Source of the DNA: Taibaiella lutea
GTDB lineage: Bacteria; Bacteroidota; Bacteroidia; Chitinophagales; Chitinophagaceae
Reading direction: 5' to 3'
DNA length: 64,000 nucleotides
Assembly: GCF_008629695.1 (NCBI RefSeq)
Contig: NZ_VWSH01000002.1
Span: forward strand, 403,410-467,409
Part shown: positions 44,632-52,617 of the stretch, one piece after another
How positions within the stretch are numbered: the first letter of the stretch is position 1
Layout of the letters: every line of letters begins with the position of its first letter
The notes under the pieces: generated by a model
The model's database searches: none
What the model was told of the DNA's origin: nothing
Seen by the model: the letters and a program-made list of their open reading frames with translations, nothing else
Made by a program: the position numbers and the translations under genes

Positions 44632-45723
44632 ATGGAACAAACGGAGATTAATAATTTACAGACGATACAGGATTTTTGGAACAAAAGGCCATGGGTCATT
44701 GCCGGACCATGCAGTGCCGAAACAGAAGAACAAGTAATACGCATAGCGCAACAATTAAAAGCCACAGGCAAAGTAGATGTTTTGCGGGCAGGTATCTGGA
44801 AGCCGCGTACGCGTCCCGGTAATTTTGAAGGTGTTGGCAGTAAAGGCTTGCCATGGTTGCAAAAAGCTAAACAATTGACCGGGTTGCCATTCGCAATAGA
44901 AGTAGCAACTGCAAAGCAACTGGAAGATGCCTTAAAACATGATACCGATATTATCTGGATAGGCGCACGTACAACAGCTAATCCCTTCAGTGTGCAGGAA
45001 ATGGCCGATGCTTTTACGGGACTGCAGTTACCGGTGTTGATTAAAAATCCTGTCAATCCTGATTTGGAGCTCTGGACGGGTGCAGTAGAAAGAGTATTAA
45101 AGTCGGGCATAGAAAAAGTTGCATTGGTGCATCGGGGTTTTTCATCTTATGGCGATACCGAATTCAGGAATGCGCCTATGTGGCAACTGGCTTTGGAAAT
45201 GAAACGCAGGTTCCCTGATTTACCTTTTATAATTGACCCTTCTCATATCTGTGGCAACAGGCATATGCTGCAAAGTGTTACTCAAAACGCTATTGATCTT
45301 GATTACGATGGTCTGATTATCGAAAGCCATATTACACCTGATGAAGCCTGGAGCGATGCAAAGCAGCAGATAACTCCTGAAAAACTGGATGAATTATTAA
45401 ATGCTATTGTATGGAGAAAAGAGCGTGTTGAATCACCTTTGATTCATGAAGAGTTGGAGAAACTCAGAAGACAGATAGACAGACTGGATGATGAATTGCT
45501 GCAATTATTATATCACAGAATGAAAGTATCTGAAGAAATCGGATTCTATAAAAAAGAACATGATATTACTATTCTCCAAACGGAAAGGTGGAATCAGATA
45601 TTGGAACGTGTTTGTCGTAACGGTGCATTGGCAGGACTTAGCGAAGAATTTATTAAAAGATATTTTGATGCTATTCATCTGGAAAGTATCAAGCATCAGG
45701 ATGCCGTGATGAATAAAAAATAA
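44632..45723 (+). CDS. Bifunctional DAHP synthase/chorismate mutase type II
   Basis: Two fused enzymes of aromatic amino acid synthesis. Residues 1-260 are a KDO8P/AroA(Q)-type DAHP synthase: PWVIAGPCSAETEEQVI, RAGIWKPRTRPGNFEGVGSK, FAIEVATAKQLED, VLIKNPVNPDLELW, LVHRGFSSYGDTEFRN and FIIDPSHICGNRHM. Residues 270-363 are an AroQ-type chorismate mutase helix set: LEKLRRQIDRLDDELLQLLY with HRMKVSEEIGFYKKE and ILQTERWNQILERV. In similar fusions the mutase domain allows chorismate or prephenate to inhibit the first enzyme. First gene of the aroB-aroA-aroC operon. Confidence 0.95.
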   Translation: MEQTEINNLQTIQDFWNKRPWVIAGPCSAETEEQVIRIAQQLKATGKVDVLRAGIWKPRTRPGNFEGVGSKGLPWLQKAKQLTGLPFAIEVATAKQLEDALKHDTDIIWIGARTTANPFSVQEMADAFTGLQLPVLIKNPVNPDLELWTGAVERVLKSGIEKVALVHRGFSSYGDTEFRNAPMWQLALEMKRRFPDLPFIIDPSHICGNRHMLQSVTQNAIDLDYDGLIIESHITPDEAWSDAKQQITPEKLDELLNAIVWRKERVESPLIHEELEKLRRQIDRLDDELLQLLYHRMKVSEEIGFYKKEHDITILQTERWNQILERVCRNGALAGLSEEFIKRYFDAIHLESIKHQDAVMNKK

Positions 45724-45759
45724 TCAATAACAAGTAAGGCTATTAATTAATTTAAATAC

Positions 45760-46797
45760 ATGCATCATCGGACCTATAACATTTCAGGCAATACAACGCA
45801 GCTATATTTTGATGCTTCATTTGATTTATTAAAGCAATTGGCGCCACCGGAAAGCAGTTTTATCATTACTGATGAAAATGTAATGCTGCATTATCAAAAG
45901 CAATTCAAGTCCTGGAAAGTAATTACAATCCCTGCCGGTGAAGCATCTAAAAATCTGGAAGCTTTAGATGACATTATTCGTCAGTTGATAGCATTAGAGG
46001 CAGACAGAGATGCGACGATTATAGGAGTCGGAGGTGGCGTTGTTACAGATATCGCGGGGTTTGTTGCAGGCATTTATAAACGTGGCGTAAAATGCGGGTT
46101 TGTACCAACTTCGGTATTAGGAATGGTAGATGCATCATTAGGCGGCAAGAATGGTTTGGATATTGGCGAATATAAAAACATGGCAGGTTTGATTCGGCAG
46201 CCTTCATTTATTTTATACGATTTTGATTTGCTGAAAACCTTGCCCAAAGCAGAATGGATAAATGGCTTTGCTGAAATCATTAAGCACACCTGTATTCTGG
46301 ATGCTGATATGTTTGACAATTTGAAAGAACATTCCATTGAATACTTTCAGAAAGACAAAGAAGCTTTAGCATTATTGATTGAAAGAAATGCTTTGCTGAA
46401 AATGAAGGTAGTAGAGGAAGATGAATTTGAAACCGGCATTCGTAAAATATTGAACTTCGGCCATACTTTGGGCCATGCTATCGAAAATGTATATGAACTG
46501 CCGCATGGTTATGCTATAAGTATCGGAATGGCCTTTGCAGCAAAACTTTCATCAGCATTAACGGGATTTGAAAACACAGAAGATGTGATAATGCTTTTGA
46601 AGAAATATCATTTGCCTGTTCATTTCGGTTTTAATATAGAAACAGCATTGGCTAATATTCAGAAAGATAAAAAAAGAAAAGGAAGCGATATTCAGTATGT
46701 ATTGTTGACTCAGGTAGGAACGGCCACGGTAGAACCTCTCGATATAGTAACGATAGAAGGATTTTTAAGAAAAGATATTCATGCAGATAACCATTAA
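45760..46797 (+). CDS. aroB: 3-dehydroquinate synthase
   Basis: Converts DAHP to 3-dehydroquinate; NAD- and metal-dependent. 345 residues. ATIIGVGGGVVTDIAGFVAG is the NAD-binding loop; KRGVKCGFVPTSVLGMVDAS and LGGKNGLDIGEYKNMAGLI the substrate loop; FAEIIKHTCILD and RKILNFGHTLGHAIENVY the metal-ligand His/Glu sites. Its last codons overlap the aroA start by 17 bp, so the two are translated in close coupling. Confidence 0.96.
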   Translation: MHHRTYNISGNTTQLYFDASFDLLKQLAPPESSFIITDENVMLHYQKQFKSWKVITIPAGEASKNLEALDDIIRQLIALEADRDATIIGVGGGVVTDIAGFVAGIYKRGVKCGFVPTSVLGMVDASLGGKNGLDIGEYKNMAGLIRQPSFILYDFDLLKTLPKAEWINGFAEIIKHTCILDADMFDNLKEHSIEYFQKDKEALALLIERNALLKMKVVEEDEFETGIRKILNFGHTLGHAIENVYELPHGYAISIGMAFAAKLSSALTGFENTEDVIMLLKKYHLPVHFGFNIETALANIQKDKKRKGSDIQYVLLTQVGTATVEPLDIVTIEGFLRKDIHADNH

Positions 46798-48055
46798 TCC
46801 TACATTAATAAAGGGAACAATACATGCGCCTGCGTCGAAAAGCGTAATGCAACGTGCTTGTGCGGCCGCTTTACTTAGAAACGGCATTACCATTATTGAC
46901 AATTACGGACAATCAAATGATGATAAAGCAGCTATAAATATCATTCAGCAATTAGGCGCTAAGGTGACTTATACAGACGCACAAAAACTGGAAATTACTT
47001 CAGATGGCCTTCCCAAGGTATCTTCGTTTTCCATGATTGATTGTGCTGAAAGCGGTTTGTCATTGCGCATGTTTGCTCCTATTGCTGCATTACTAAATAC
47101 TGAAGTTACATTCGTCGGACATGGAAGTCTGTTGAAAAGGCCTGTGCATTTTATCGAAGCATTTTTATCGGGTTTGGGCGTAACTGTTTTTTCGAATGAA
47201 GGCTTGCTCCCTTTGGAGATTAAAGGTCCTTTGAAGCCTGTTAATTGCAATGTAGATGGCAGTATTACATCACAGCTTCTTACCGGAATATTATTTGCAT
47301 TCGGAACAAGCGCAAAAGAAGATGTCAGTATTGAAGTAGATAATTTAAAGAGCAAGCCCTATATTGACCTGACGCTGAAGGTAATGGAGGATTTTGGTAT
47401 GAATGTCCCTGTAAATGACCAATACCAACGATTTATTTTTAAATATAAACCTTCAGATAGCATCGTTAAAAAGACTTTGAATTATACAATTGAGGGAGAC
47501 TGGAGTAGTGCTGCTTTCTTTATGGTAGCCGGAGCCATTGCCGGAAATGTCATTATAAAAGGTCTGGATGTTTTTACAACGCAGGCGGATAAGAAAGTGT
47601 TGGAAGCTTTACAGGACTGTGGTTGCAGGCTTTCCATACAGATGGAGCAGATTGAAGTTACAAAGCATGAGTTGAAAGCATTTCATTTCGATGCAACCGA
47701 TTGCCCTGATTTGTTTCCGCCATTAGTTGCGCTGGCAGCACATTGTAATGGTACCAGTGTTATTGAAGGTGTCCACAGGTTAGAACATAAAGAGAGTAAC
47801 AGAACATTATCATTGCAAGCAGAGTTTGAAAAATTAGGTGTGCACATTACCATTCAGGATGATAAAATGATCATTGTAAGGCAAACAAAAATATCAGAGC
47901 CTTTAACGCTTAACGGGCATAACGATCATAGAATCGTAATGGCTTGCGCCATTGCTGCACTGGTTGCAAAAGCACCTGTAGCTATTGATGGCATTGAAGC
48001 AGTAAATAAATCTTATCCTGATTTTTTCAGGCACCTTATGTCAATTCAAAAGTAA
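46781..48055 (+). CDS. aroA: 3-phosphoshikimate 1-carboxyvinyltransferase (EPSP synthase)
   Basis: Joins PEP to shikimate-3-phosphate. 424 residues, two-domain inverted repeat fold. IHAPASKSVMQRACAAALL is the N-terminal substrate loop; AESGLSLRMFAPIAALL, SLLKRPVHFIEAFLSGLG and DGSITSQLLTGILFAFG follow; EGDWSSAAFFMVAGAIAG and GHNDHRIVMACAIAALVAK are C-terminal family motifs. The start lies inside aroB. The PxNxGTAxR-type motif of class I plant/enterobacterial enzymes is replaced by ESGLSLRM, as in many other bacterial EPSP synthases. Confidence 0.95.
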   Translation: MQITINPTLIKGTIHAPASKSVMQRACAAALLRNGITIIDNYGQSNDDKAAINIIQQLGAKVTYTDAQKLEITSDGLPKVSSFSMIDCAESGLSLRMFAPIAALLNTEVTFVGHGSLLKRPVHFIEAFLSGLGVTVFSNEGLLPLEIKGPLKPVNCNVDGSITSQLLTGILFAFGTSAKEDVSIEVDNLKSKPYIDLTLKVMEDFGMNVPVNDQYQRFIFKYKPSDSIVKKTLNYTIEGDWSSAAFFMVAGAIAGNVIIKGLDVFTTQADKKVLEALQDCGCRLSIQMEQIEVTKHELKAFHFDATDCPDLFPPLVALAAHCNGTSVIEGVHRLEHKESNRTLSLQAEFEKLGVHITIQDDKMIIVRQTKISEPLTLNGHNDHRIVMACAIAALVAKAPVAIDGIEAVNKSYPDFFRHLMSIQK

Positions 48056-48114
48056 AAAGCAAATAAGTTACGAATCAACTATAATCCTAACATCTATTTC
48101 CTAATATCTAAGAA

Positions 48115-49098
48115 ATGAATTCATTTGGCAATATTTTCAGAGTAGCTGTTTTTGGCGAATCGCATGGAGCTTGTGTTGGCGTGACGCTGGATGGCGTTCC
48201 TCCAGGTATTCCGCTTACGACAGAAGATTTTTTACCTGATCTGGAACGAAGGAAAGGCGGCATCCAAAAGGGAACTACACCGCGAAAAGAAGACGATTTG
48301 CCCGTTTTTAAAAGCGGTATTTTTAATGGTTTCACTACAGGCGCGCCGATTACTATTTTATTTGAAAACAGTAATATCAGAAGTCTGGATTATGAAGCCC
48401 AGAAAGCGATTCCACGTCCCGGGCATGCGGATTTTGTTGCCCATGAGAAATTTAACGGATTTGAAGATTACCGGGGCAGCGGACATTTCAGCGCAAGATT
48501 GACGGTTGGTTTAGTGGCAGCCGGTGTTATTGCAAAGAAGATACTTTCAAAAATTGATATTAAAGCGACAATTATAGAAGTAGGCGGCGAAAAGAATATA
48601 GAAGCAGGCCTGCAAAAAGGCATTGATGCAAAAGACAGTGTAGGCGGCATTATTGAATGTATTGCCAAAAATATTCCGGTTGGTTGGGGCGAACCCTTCT
48701 GGGATAATATGGAATCAATGATAGCACATGCTATGTTTGCCATTCCGGCTGTAAAAGGTGTTGAATTCGGCGCAGGCTTTCAAGCTGCAAAAATGTTTGG
48801 TTCCGACCATAATGATGCTATTATAAATGAAGAAGGTAAAACAAAGACGAATAATGCCGGTGGCATTGTGGGCGGCATTTCAAACGGCAATGACCTGATT
48901 TTCAGGATTGCAGTAAAGCCCACTTCTTCTACGCCTAAAATGCAGGAATCTTTTAATGTTGAAACCAGAAAGATGGAATCATTTTCTGTAAAAGGCCGTC
49001 ATGACTTATGTGTTGCATTAAGAGCGCCTGTTATTGTAGAAGCTATGACAGCACTGGTTTTGGCAGACTTTTATATGATTGATAAGCTAAGGAAATAG
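48115..49098 (+). CDS. aroC: Chorismate synthase
   Basis: Last common step to aromatic compounds: EPSP to chorismate, using reduced FMN. 327 residues, a little shorter than most (about 350-360). FRVAVFGESHGACVGVTLDG is the signature 1 His region; ERRKGGIQKGTTPRKEDD and RPGHADFVAHEKFNGFEDYR GSGHFSAR-type signature 2 follow; IAVKPTSSTPKMQESFN and GRHDLCVALRAPVIVEAMTA close the domain. The shorter length comes from trimmed loops, not a truncated end. The 59-nt gap to aroA contains words of a leader repeat family seen elsewhere in the window. Confidence 0.96.
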   Translation: MNSFGNIFRVAVFGESHGACVGVTLDGVPPGIPLTTEDFLPDLERRKGGIQKGTTPRKEDDLPVFKSGIFNGFTTGAPITILFENSNIRSLDYEAQKAIPRPGHADFVAHEKFNGFEDYRGSGHFSARLTVGLVAAGVIAKKILSKIDIKATIIEVGGEKNIEAGLQKGIDAKDSVGGIIECIAKNIPVGWGEPFWDNMESMIAHAMFAIPAVKGVEFGAGFQAAKMFGSDHNDAIINEEGKTKTNNAGGIVGGISNGNDLIFRIAVKPTSSTPKMQESFNVETRKMESFSVKGRHDLCVALRAPVIVEAMTALVLADFYMIDKLRK

Positions 49099-49188
49099 AT
49101 AATAAACCGGCATTTTTACCGTTTTTAGCCAATTGTATTGTTTCTGTAAAATCATCATTAAATAATAAGCCTTAATTTCGCAGCCTAT

Positions 49189-49710
49189 ATGAAGTCCATC
49201 CGAATTGTTACTGTATTATTGGTTTGTGCTATTTTACCGTCCCTGACAGGATGCGGTGTGTATAGTCTTACAGGGGCAAGCATTACAGGTAAAACTATCA
49301 ATATTCATAATCTGGAGAACAGGGCGCCTAATGTGGCTCCTTCTTTAAGTGCGGTAATGACCGGTAAGATGAGAGAAAAAATCCTTTCTCAAACAGGGTT
49401 GGCGTCTGTTAATACAGATGCTGCGGATTACGATATGGAAGGGACGATTACTGCCTATAATGTAAGTTATACCGGTGTGCAAACAACAGCGGCAGGGCAG
49501 ACTCAGGCATCCCAAAACAGGTTGACCATAACGGTTGAAGTGGATTTTAAGAACAAAAAAGATGATAAGGCGAGCTTTAAGCAATCTTTTACCAGGTTTG
49601 CAGATTTTCCGGGCGACCAACAGTTGTCTGCAGCAGAACCAAAGCTAATTGATGATATTTCTACTTTGCTTGCACAGGATATTTTTAATAAAGCGTTTGT
49701 AAATTGGTAG
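49189..49710 (+). CDS. LptE-like outer-membrane LPS assembly lipoprotein
   Basis: 173 residues with a lipobox (LPSLTGCGVYSLTGA, Cys 22). GKTINIHNLENRAPNVAPSL and a central DYDMEGTITAYNVSY strand match the Bacteroidota LptE family, which plugs the LptD barrel in LPS export. Gene order (lptE-like, TPR-like, secG) is one seen in other Bacteroidota. About 90 bp after aroC, so it could be a separate transcription unit. Confidence 0.82.
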   Translation: MKSIRIVTVLLVCAILPSLTGCGVYSLTGASITGKTINIHNLENRAPNVAPSLSAVMTGKMREKILSQTGLASVNTDAADYDMEGTITAYNVSYTGVQTTAAGQTQASQNRLTITVEVDFKNKKDDKASFKQSFTRFADFPGDQQLSAAEPKLIDDISTLLAQDIFNKAFVNW

Positions 49711-49737
49711 CAATCTTTTCTTCAGGAATTAAAATAT

Positions 49738-50562
49738 TTGAACTTGATTAATACAGAAAGAATATCGGCATGGCTACAGGAGCCGCATCATTTACAGGAA
49801 ATTGCTCCGGAAGCTATTTTGCAATTGGCTGCAGATTATCCTTTTTTTGCCCCGGCTTCTTATTTTTTATTAATTAATGGAAATAAGGACGCAGCTGCTT
49901 TTACACGCTTGCAACAAATGCATCCCGTAAATCCGGTTATGTTGCATCACCTTAAAGCAGGGGCAGCGGCGAAACCGGAACCACTGGAAATTACAATTTC
50001 AAAAGAAATCCATATTAACGCCGGTAATCTGGTAATCGAAGAAAAACAAGAAATAAATATTGAAATGACTGATGCTGCGGCAAAAGAAGAAACATTAGTG
50101 ATTCAACCTGCATCAAGCGAAGATTATTTTTTACAGCAAGGCATTGTCGTTTCAAATGATATGCCGGAAATGGATGATATTTTACCGGAACAAACAGAGG
50201 AAGAAAAAGCACTTATGGTAGTAATGAGTTTTGCGGAATGGTTGAAGCATGTCAGCGTAAAAAGCAGGAAAGCAAAAGAAGAAGAAGCAGATCAGAAAGC
50301 ATTGAAAGCCATGTGGCAACAACAAAAACTGGCAGAGGCAATAGAAGAAGAAAGCGAAGAAATTCCTGAACAGGTGTTTGAAATGGCTGTTAATTCCATT
50401 GCGCGGAAAGAAGAGCTGGTAAGCGAATCATTGGCGAAAGTTTATGCAAAACAAGGCAAAATTGGAAAAGCCATTGAGATGTATCAAAAATTAAGTTTGC
50501 AGAATCCTGAAAAAAATACTTATTTTGCTACCCAAATCGAAAATTTACAAAAAGAAATATAA
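49738..50562 (+). CDS. Hypothetical acidic protein with TPR-like C-terminus
   Basis: 274 residues starting from a TTG codon (LNLINTERISAWLQEPHHLQ); no ATG is available near. N-terminal helix pair with APEAILQLAADYPFFAPASY, a long acidic/Glu-rich middle, and a C-terminal TPR-like hairpin (ESLAKVYAKQGKIGKAIEMY then QKLSLQNPEKNTYFATQIEN). Sits between the lptE-like gene and secG with 27 and 3 bp gaps, so it is in the same operon. Proteins of this type in the same position in other Bacteroidota are annotated only as hypothetical or TPR proteins. Confidence 0.75.
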   Translation: MNLINTERISAWLQEPHHLQEIAPEAILQLAADYPFFAPASYFLLINGNKDAAAFTRLQQMHPVNPVMLHHLKAGAAAKPEPLEITISKEIHINAGNLVIEEKQEINIEMTDAAAKEETLVIQPASSEDYFLQQGIVVSNDMPEMDDILPEQTEEEKALMVVMSFAEWLKHVSVKSRKAKEEEADQKALKAMWQQQKLAEAIEEESEEIPEQVFEMAVNSIARKEELVSESLAKVYAKQGKIGKAIEMYQKLSLQNPEKNTYFATQIENLQKEI

Positions 50563-50565
50563 AAG

Positions 50566-50904
50566 ATGACAAGTGTTTTAATCATAGTAATATTAGTGGC
50601 TTGCGTGGTATTAGGCTTTTTCGTTTTGGTTCAGAAACCAAAAGGTGGTGGTCTTTCAGGCTCTTTCGGAAGCATCGGTTCTCAGGTGATGGGCGTTAAG
50701 CAATCCGGAGATGTTATGGAAAAAGGTACATGGTACACAATGGCTATTATTGCTGTATTGTGTGTCGGAACTGTTTTTACATTAGATATCGTTAGCCCTG
50801 AAAAAGCGGCTAAACAAGAACAGCAACAGCAGCAAGGTCAACAAGGCGCCGGCCAGCAACAAGGCGGTGCACAACAAAATGCTCCTCAAGGCGCAGGTAA
50901 ATAA
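50566..50904 (+). CDS. secG: Preprotein translocase subunit SecG
   Basis: 112 residues, two membrane helices. SVLIIVILVACVVLGFFVLV then QKPKGGGLSGSFGSIGSQVM is the family signature, then a second helix (TMAIIAVLCVGTVFTLDIV) and a low-complexity Gln/Gly/Ala tail. Accessory subunit of the SecYEG channel. Three bases after the previous stop, so co-translated with the TPR-like gene. Confidence 0.92.
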   Translation: MTSVLIIVILVACVVLGFFVLVQKPKGGGLSGSFGSIGSQVMGVKQSGDVMEKGTWYTMAIIAVLCVGTVFTLDIVSPEKAAKQEQQQQQGQQGAGQQQGGAQQNAPQGAGK

Positions 50905-50930
50905 CCCGCCTAAAAATAAATTGTTAAAGG

Positions 50931-50954
50931 CCCGTCGTTTCGACGGGTTTTTTT
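50931..50954 (+). terminator. Rho-independent terminator after secG
   Basis: Stem cccgtcg / cgacggg (50931-50947) with a 3-nt loop followed by seven T's. Confidence 0.82.
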
Positions 50955-51035
50955 ATGCCTGTAAACCATTAAACAAATCTTTTGTCTATATTCGTACTGC
51001 TTCTAATTACATTAAATATTAAAATAGTTTTTGCA

Positions 51036-51530
51036 ATGCGTGTTTTTTTGAAATATATAATTGTTGTTTTGTTAGTCTCATTATGTGTAAATAATAGTAA
51101 TGCTCAATTTGGTTCTGCTCCTCCGCTTAAATCCACACCTCAGAATCCTGTCAGCTGGCAGTTTTCGATAAAGAAAATGGATAACGGGGCCTACAGGCTT
51201 GAAGCAAAGGCAACACTTGCAAATGGATTTCATATCTGGGCGCAAGATCCCGGTGGCGACGGCAGTTTAATTCCGACAAGCTTTACGTCCGAACAAATGC
51301 AAAGTGGGAAATGGATCAATGACTGGAAAGAAATGGAATCGCCCAAATCAGAGAAAGTATCAGTTTTTGGTGATGCCGTTGTGCGCTGGTTTGAAAAAAC
51401 AGTGACTTTTTACAGAGATTTCAACGCTAAAAAAGGAGATAAAATAAAAGGTGCGGTTCAATACCAAAGCTGTAATGACCAAATGTGTTTTCCTCCCGCT
51501 ATTCAGAATTTTATGGTGGTTGTGGACTAA
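51036..51530 (+). CDS. Stand-alone DsbD N-terminal domain protein
   Basis: The start at 51036 gives the signal peptide (MRVFLKYIIVVLLVSLCVNN, then SNAQ); a TTG 54 bases upstream is less likely. 164 residues. The mature part is an immunoglobulin-like DsbD-alpha domain: QNPVSWQFSIKKMDNGAYRL, FHIWAQDPGGDGSLIPTSF and the Cys pair SCNDQMCFPPA. In DsbD this domain passes electrons from the membrane part to periplasmic partners; here membrane and thioredoxin domains are missing, so it must work with another protein, not in the window. Confidence 0.82.
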   Translation: MRVFLKYIIVVLLVSLCVNNSNAQFGSAPPLKSTPQNPVSWQFSIKKMDNGAYRLEAKATLANGFHIWAQDPGGDGSLIPTSFTSEQMQSGKWINDWKEMESPKSEKVSVFGDAVVRWFEKTVTFYRDFNAKKGDKIKGAVQYQSCNDQMCFPPAIQNFMVVVD

Positions 51531-51553
51531 AACAACCTGAAACTATATTCAGA

Positions 51554-51587
51554 CAGGCTTTTCGATATACGAAAAGCCTGTTTTTTT
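51554..51587 (+). terminator. Rho-independent terminator
   Basis: Stem caggcttttcg / cgaaaagcctg (51554-51564, 51570-51580) followed by seven T's. Confidence 0.82.
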
Positions 51588-51608
51588 ATTGTAGAAATTA
51601 TATTGAAT

Positions 51609-52154
51609 TTAGATTTTTCTTCCTTTTACCATTTCCCAAAGCACTACGCCAACCGTTACGGAAATATTCAGGGAATGCTTTGTGCCCCATTGCGGAATTT
51701 CAATACAGCCATCGCATAAAGCCAAAGCTGCATCGCTGACGCCGGTTACTTCATTACCGAAAATCAAAGCTATTTTTTTATCGTTGCCAAAACTACAGTC
51801 CTGCAGCGAGATGCTGTTATGCGCCTGTTCCACAGCCCAGATTTCGTAACCTTCCTTTTTAAGTGTCTCTATTGCCATTGTAATATCTTCTTCAAATTTC
51901 CATGGAACTGTTTCCGTTGCGCCCAGGGCCGTTTTGTGAATATCCCGATGGGGCGGACGGGGAGTGAAACCGCAAAGAAAAATACCTTTGGCATGAAAAG
52001 CGTCGGCAGTGCGGAATGCAGAACCTACATTATGCATACTTCTCACGTCATCCAAAATAACAAAAACAGGAAACCGGGATGCATCTTCAATGCTGCCGGC
52101 TTCGGCTCTTTGAAGTTCATCCATCGTTTTTTTGCTAAAATTTAATTTTTCCAT
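51609..52154 (-). CDS. SpoU/TrmH family RNA 2'-O-methyltransferase
   Basis: 181 residues with all three SPOUT motifs: VILDDVRSMHNVGSAFRTAD (motif 1, with Asn and Arg), IALIFGNEVTGVSDAALALC (motif 2) and IEIPQWGTKHSLNISVTVGV (motif 3, with the Ser/Asn of the knot). No N-terminal RNA-binding extension, as in short TrmH-like or TrmL-like enzymes. It methylates ribose in tRNA or rRNA; which base cannot be told. Divergent from clpS. Confidence 0.92.
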   Translation of the reverse strand: MEKLNFSKKTMDELQRAEAGSIEDASRFPVFVILDDVRSMHNVGSAFRTADAFHAKGIFLCGFTPRPPHRDIHKTALGATETVPWKFEEDITMAIETLKKEGYEIWAVEQAHNSISLQDCSFGNDKKIALIFGNEVTGVSDAALALCDGCIEIPQWGTKHSLNISVTVGVVLWEMVKGRKI

Positions 52155-52176
52155 AAGAATGCAAAGAAAAGAAATG

Positions 52177-52209
52177 TTGCAATCATAATAGGATTGTTTC
52201 CTAATTTTG
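52177..52209 (+). promoter_or_regulatory. clpS promoter, TTG-N22-TAATTTTG
   Basis: TTG at 52177 and TAATTTTG at 52202-52209, about 40 nt before the ATG. Confidence 0.5.
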
Positions 52210-52250
52210 TAGGACTGAAAGAATAACCAAATTTAAAAAAATCGTAAATC

Positions 52251-52553
52251 ATGGAACCGTATCAAAAAACAATGTTGGAATTCAATCCCTGGAAACAGGA
52301 GCAATTGGATGCCGATGTGTTGGATGCGCAATTGCATAATATCATTATCTGGAATGATGATGTAAATACTTTTGATTGGGTAATCGAATCCTTAGTGGAA
52401 ATATGTGAGCATAGCCCCGAACAGGCTGAGCAATGTGCTTTGTTCATTCACTATCAAGGGAAATATGCGGTTAAAAAAGGAGATTTCGAAACCCTGCGAC
52501 CTAAGTGCGAAGCGTTGATAGACAGAGGCATTAATGCCACAATTGATAACTAA
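52251..52553 (+). CDS. clpS: ATP-dependent Clp protease adaptor ClpS
   Basis: 100 residues. IIIWNDDVNTFDWVIESLVE is the NDDxxTF/M motif and first helix that bind the ClpA/C N-domain and form the N-degron pocket; CEHSPEQAEQCALFIHYQGK is the His/Glu-containing second half. ClpS delivers N-end rule substrates to the ClpAP protease. Single-gene unit with its own promoter and a strong terminator. Confidence 0.95.
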   Translation: MEPYQKTMLEFNPWKQEQLDADVLDAQLHNIIIWNDDVNTFDWVIESLVEICEHSPEQAEQCALFIHYQGKYAVKKGDFETLRPKCEALIDRGINATIDN

Positions 52554-52554
52554 T

Positions 52555-52591
52555 AAAAAGAGAGACGCGAATCAATCGCGTCTCTCTTTTT
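52555..52591. terminator. Bidirectional terminator
   Basis: 16-bp stem (core gagagacgcga / tcgcgtctctc) with a 5-nt loop, A and T tracts on both sides, between convergent clpS and the symporter gene. Confidence 0.85.
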
Positions 52592-52617
52592 ATTGCAGTA
52601 CATTACATTGTGTAAAA

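Noticed and set aside
44547-45110. 187-codon minus-strand frame within the DAHP synthase gene
   Set aside because: Antisense shadow of a strongly conserved enzyme; low-complexity Ser/Cys-rich translation.
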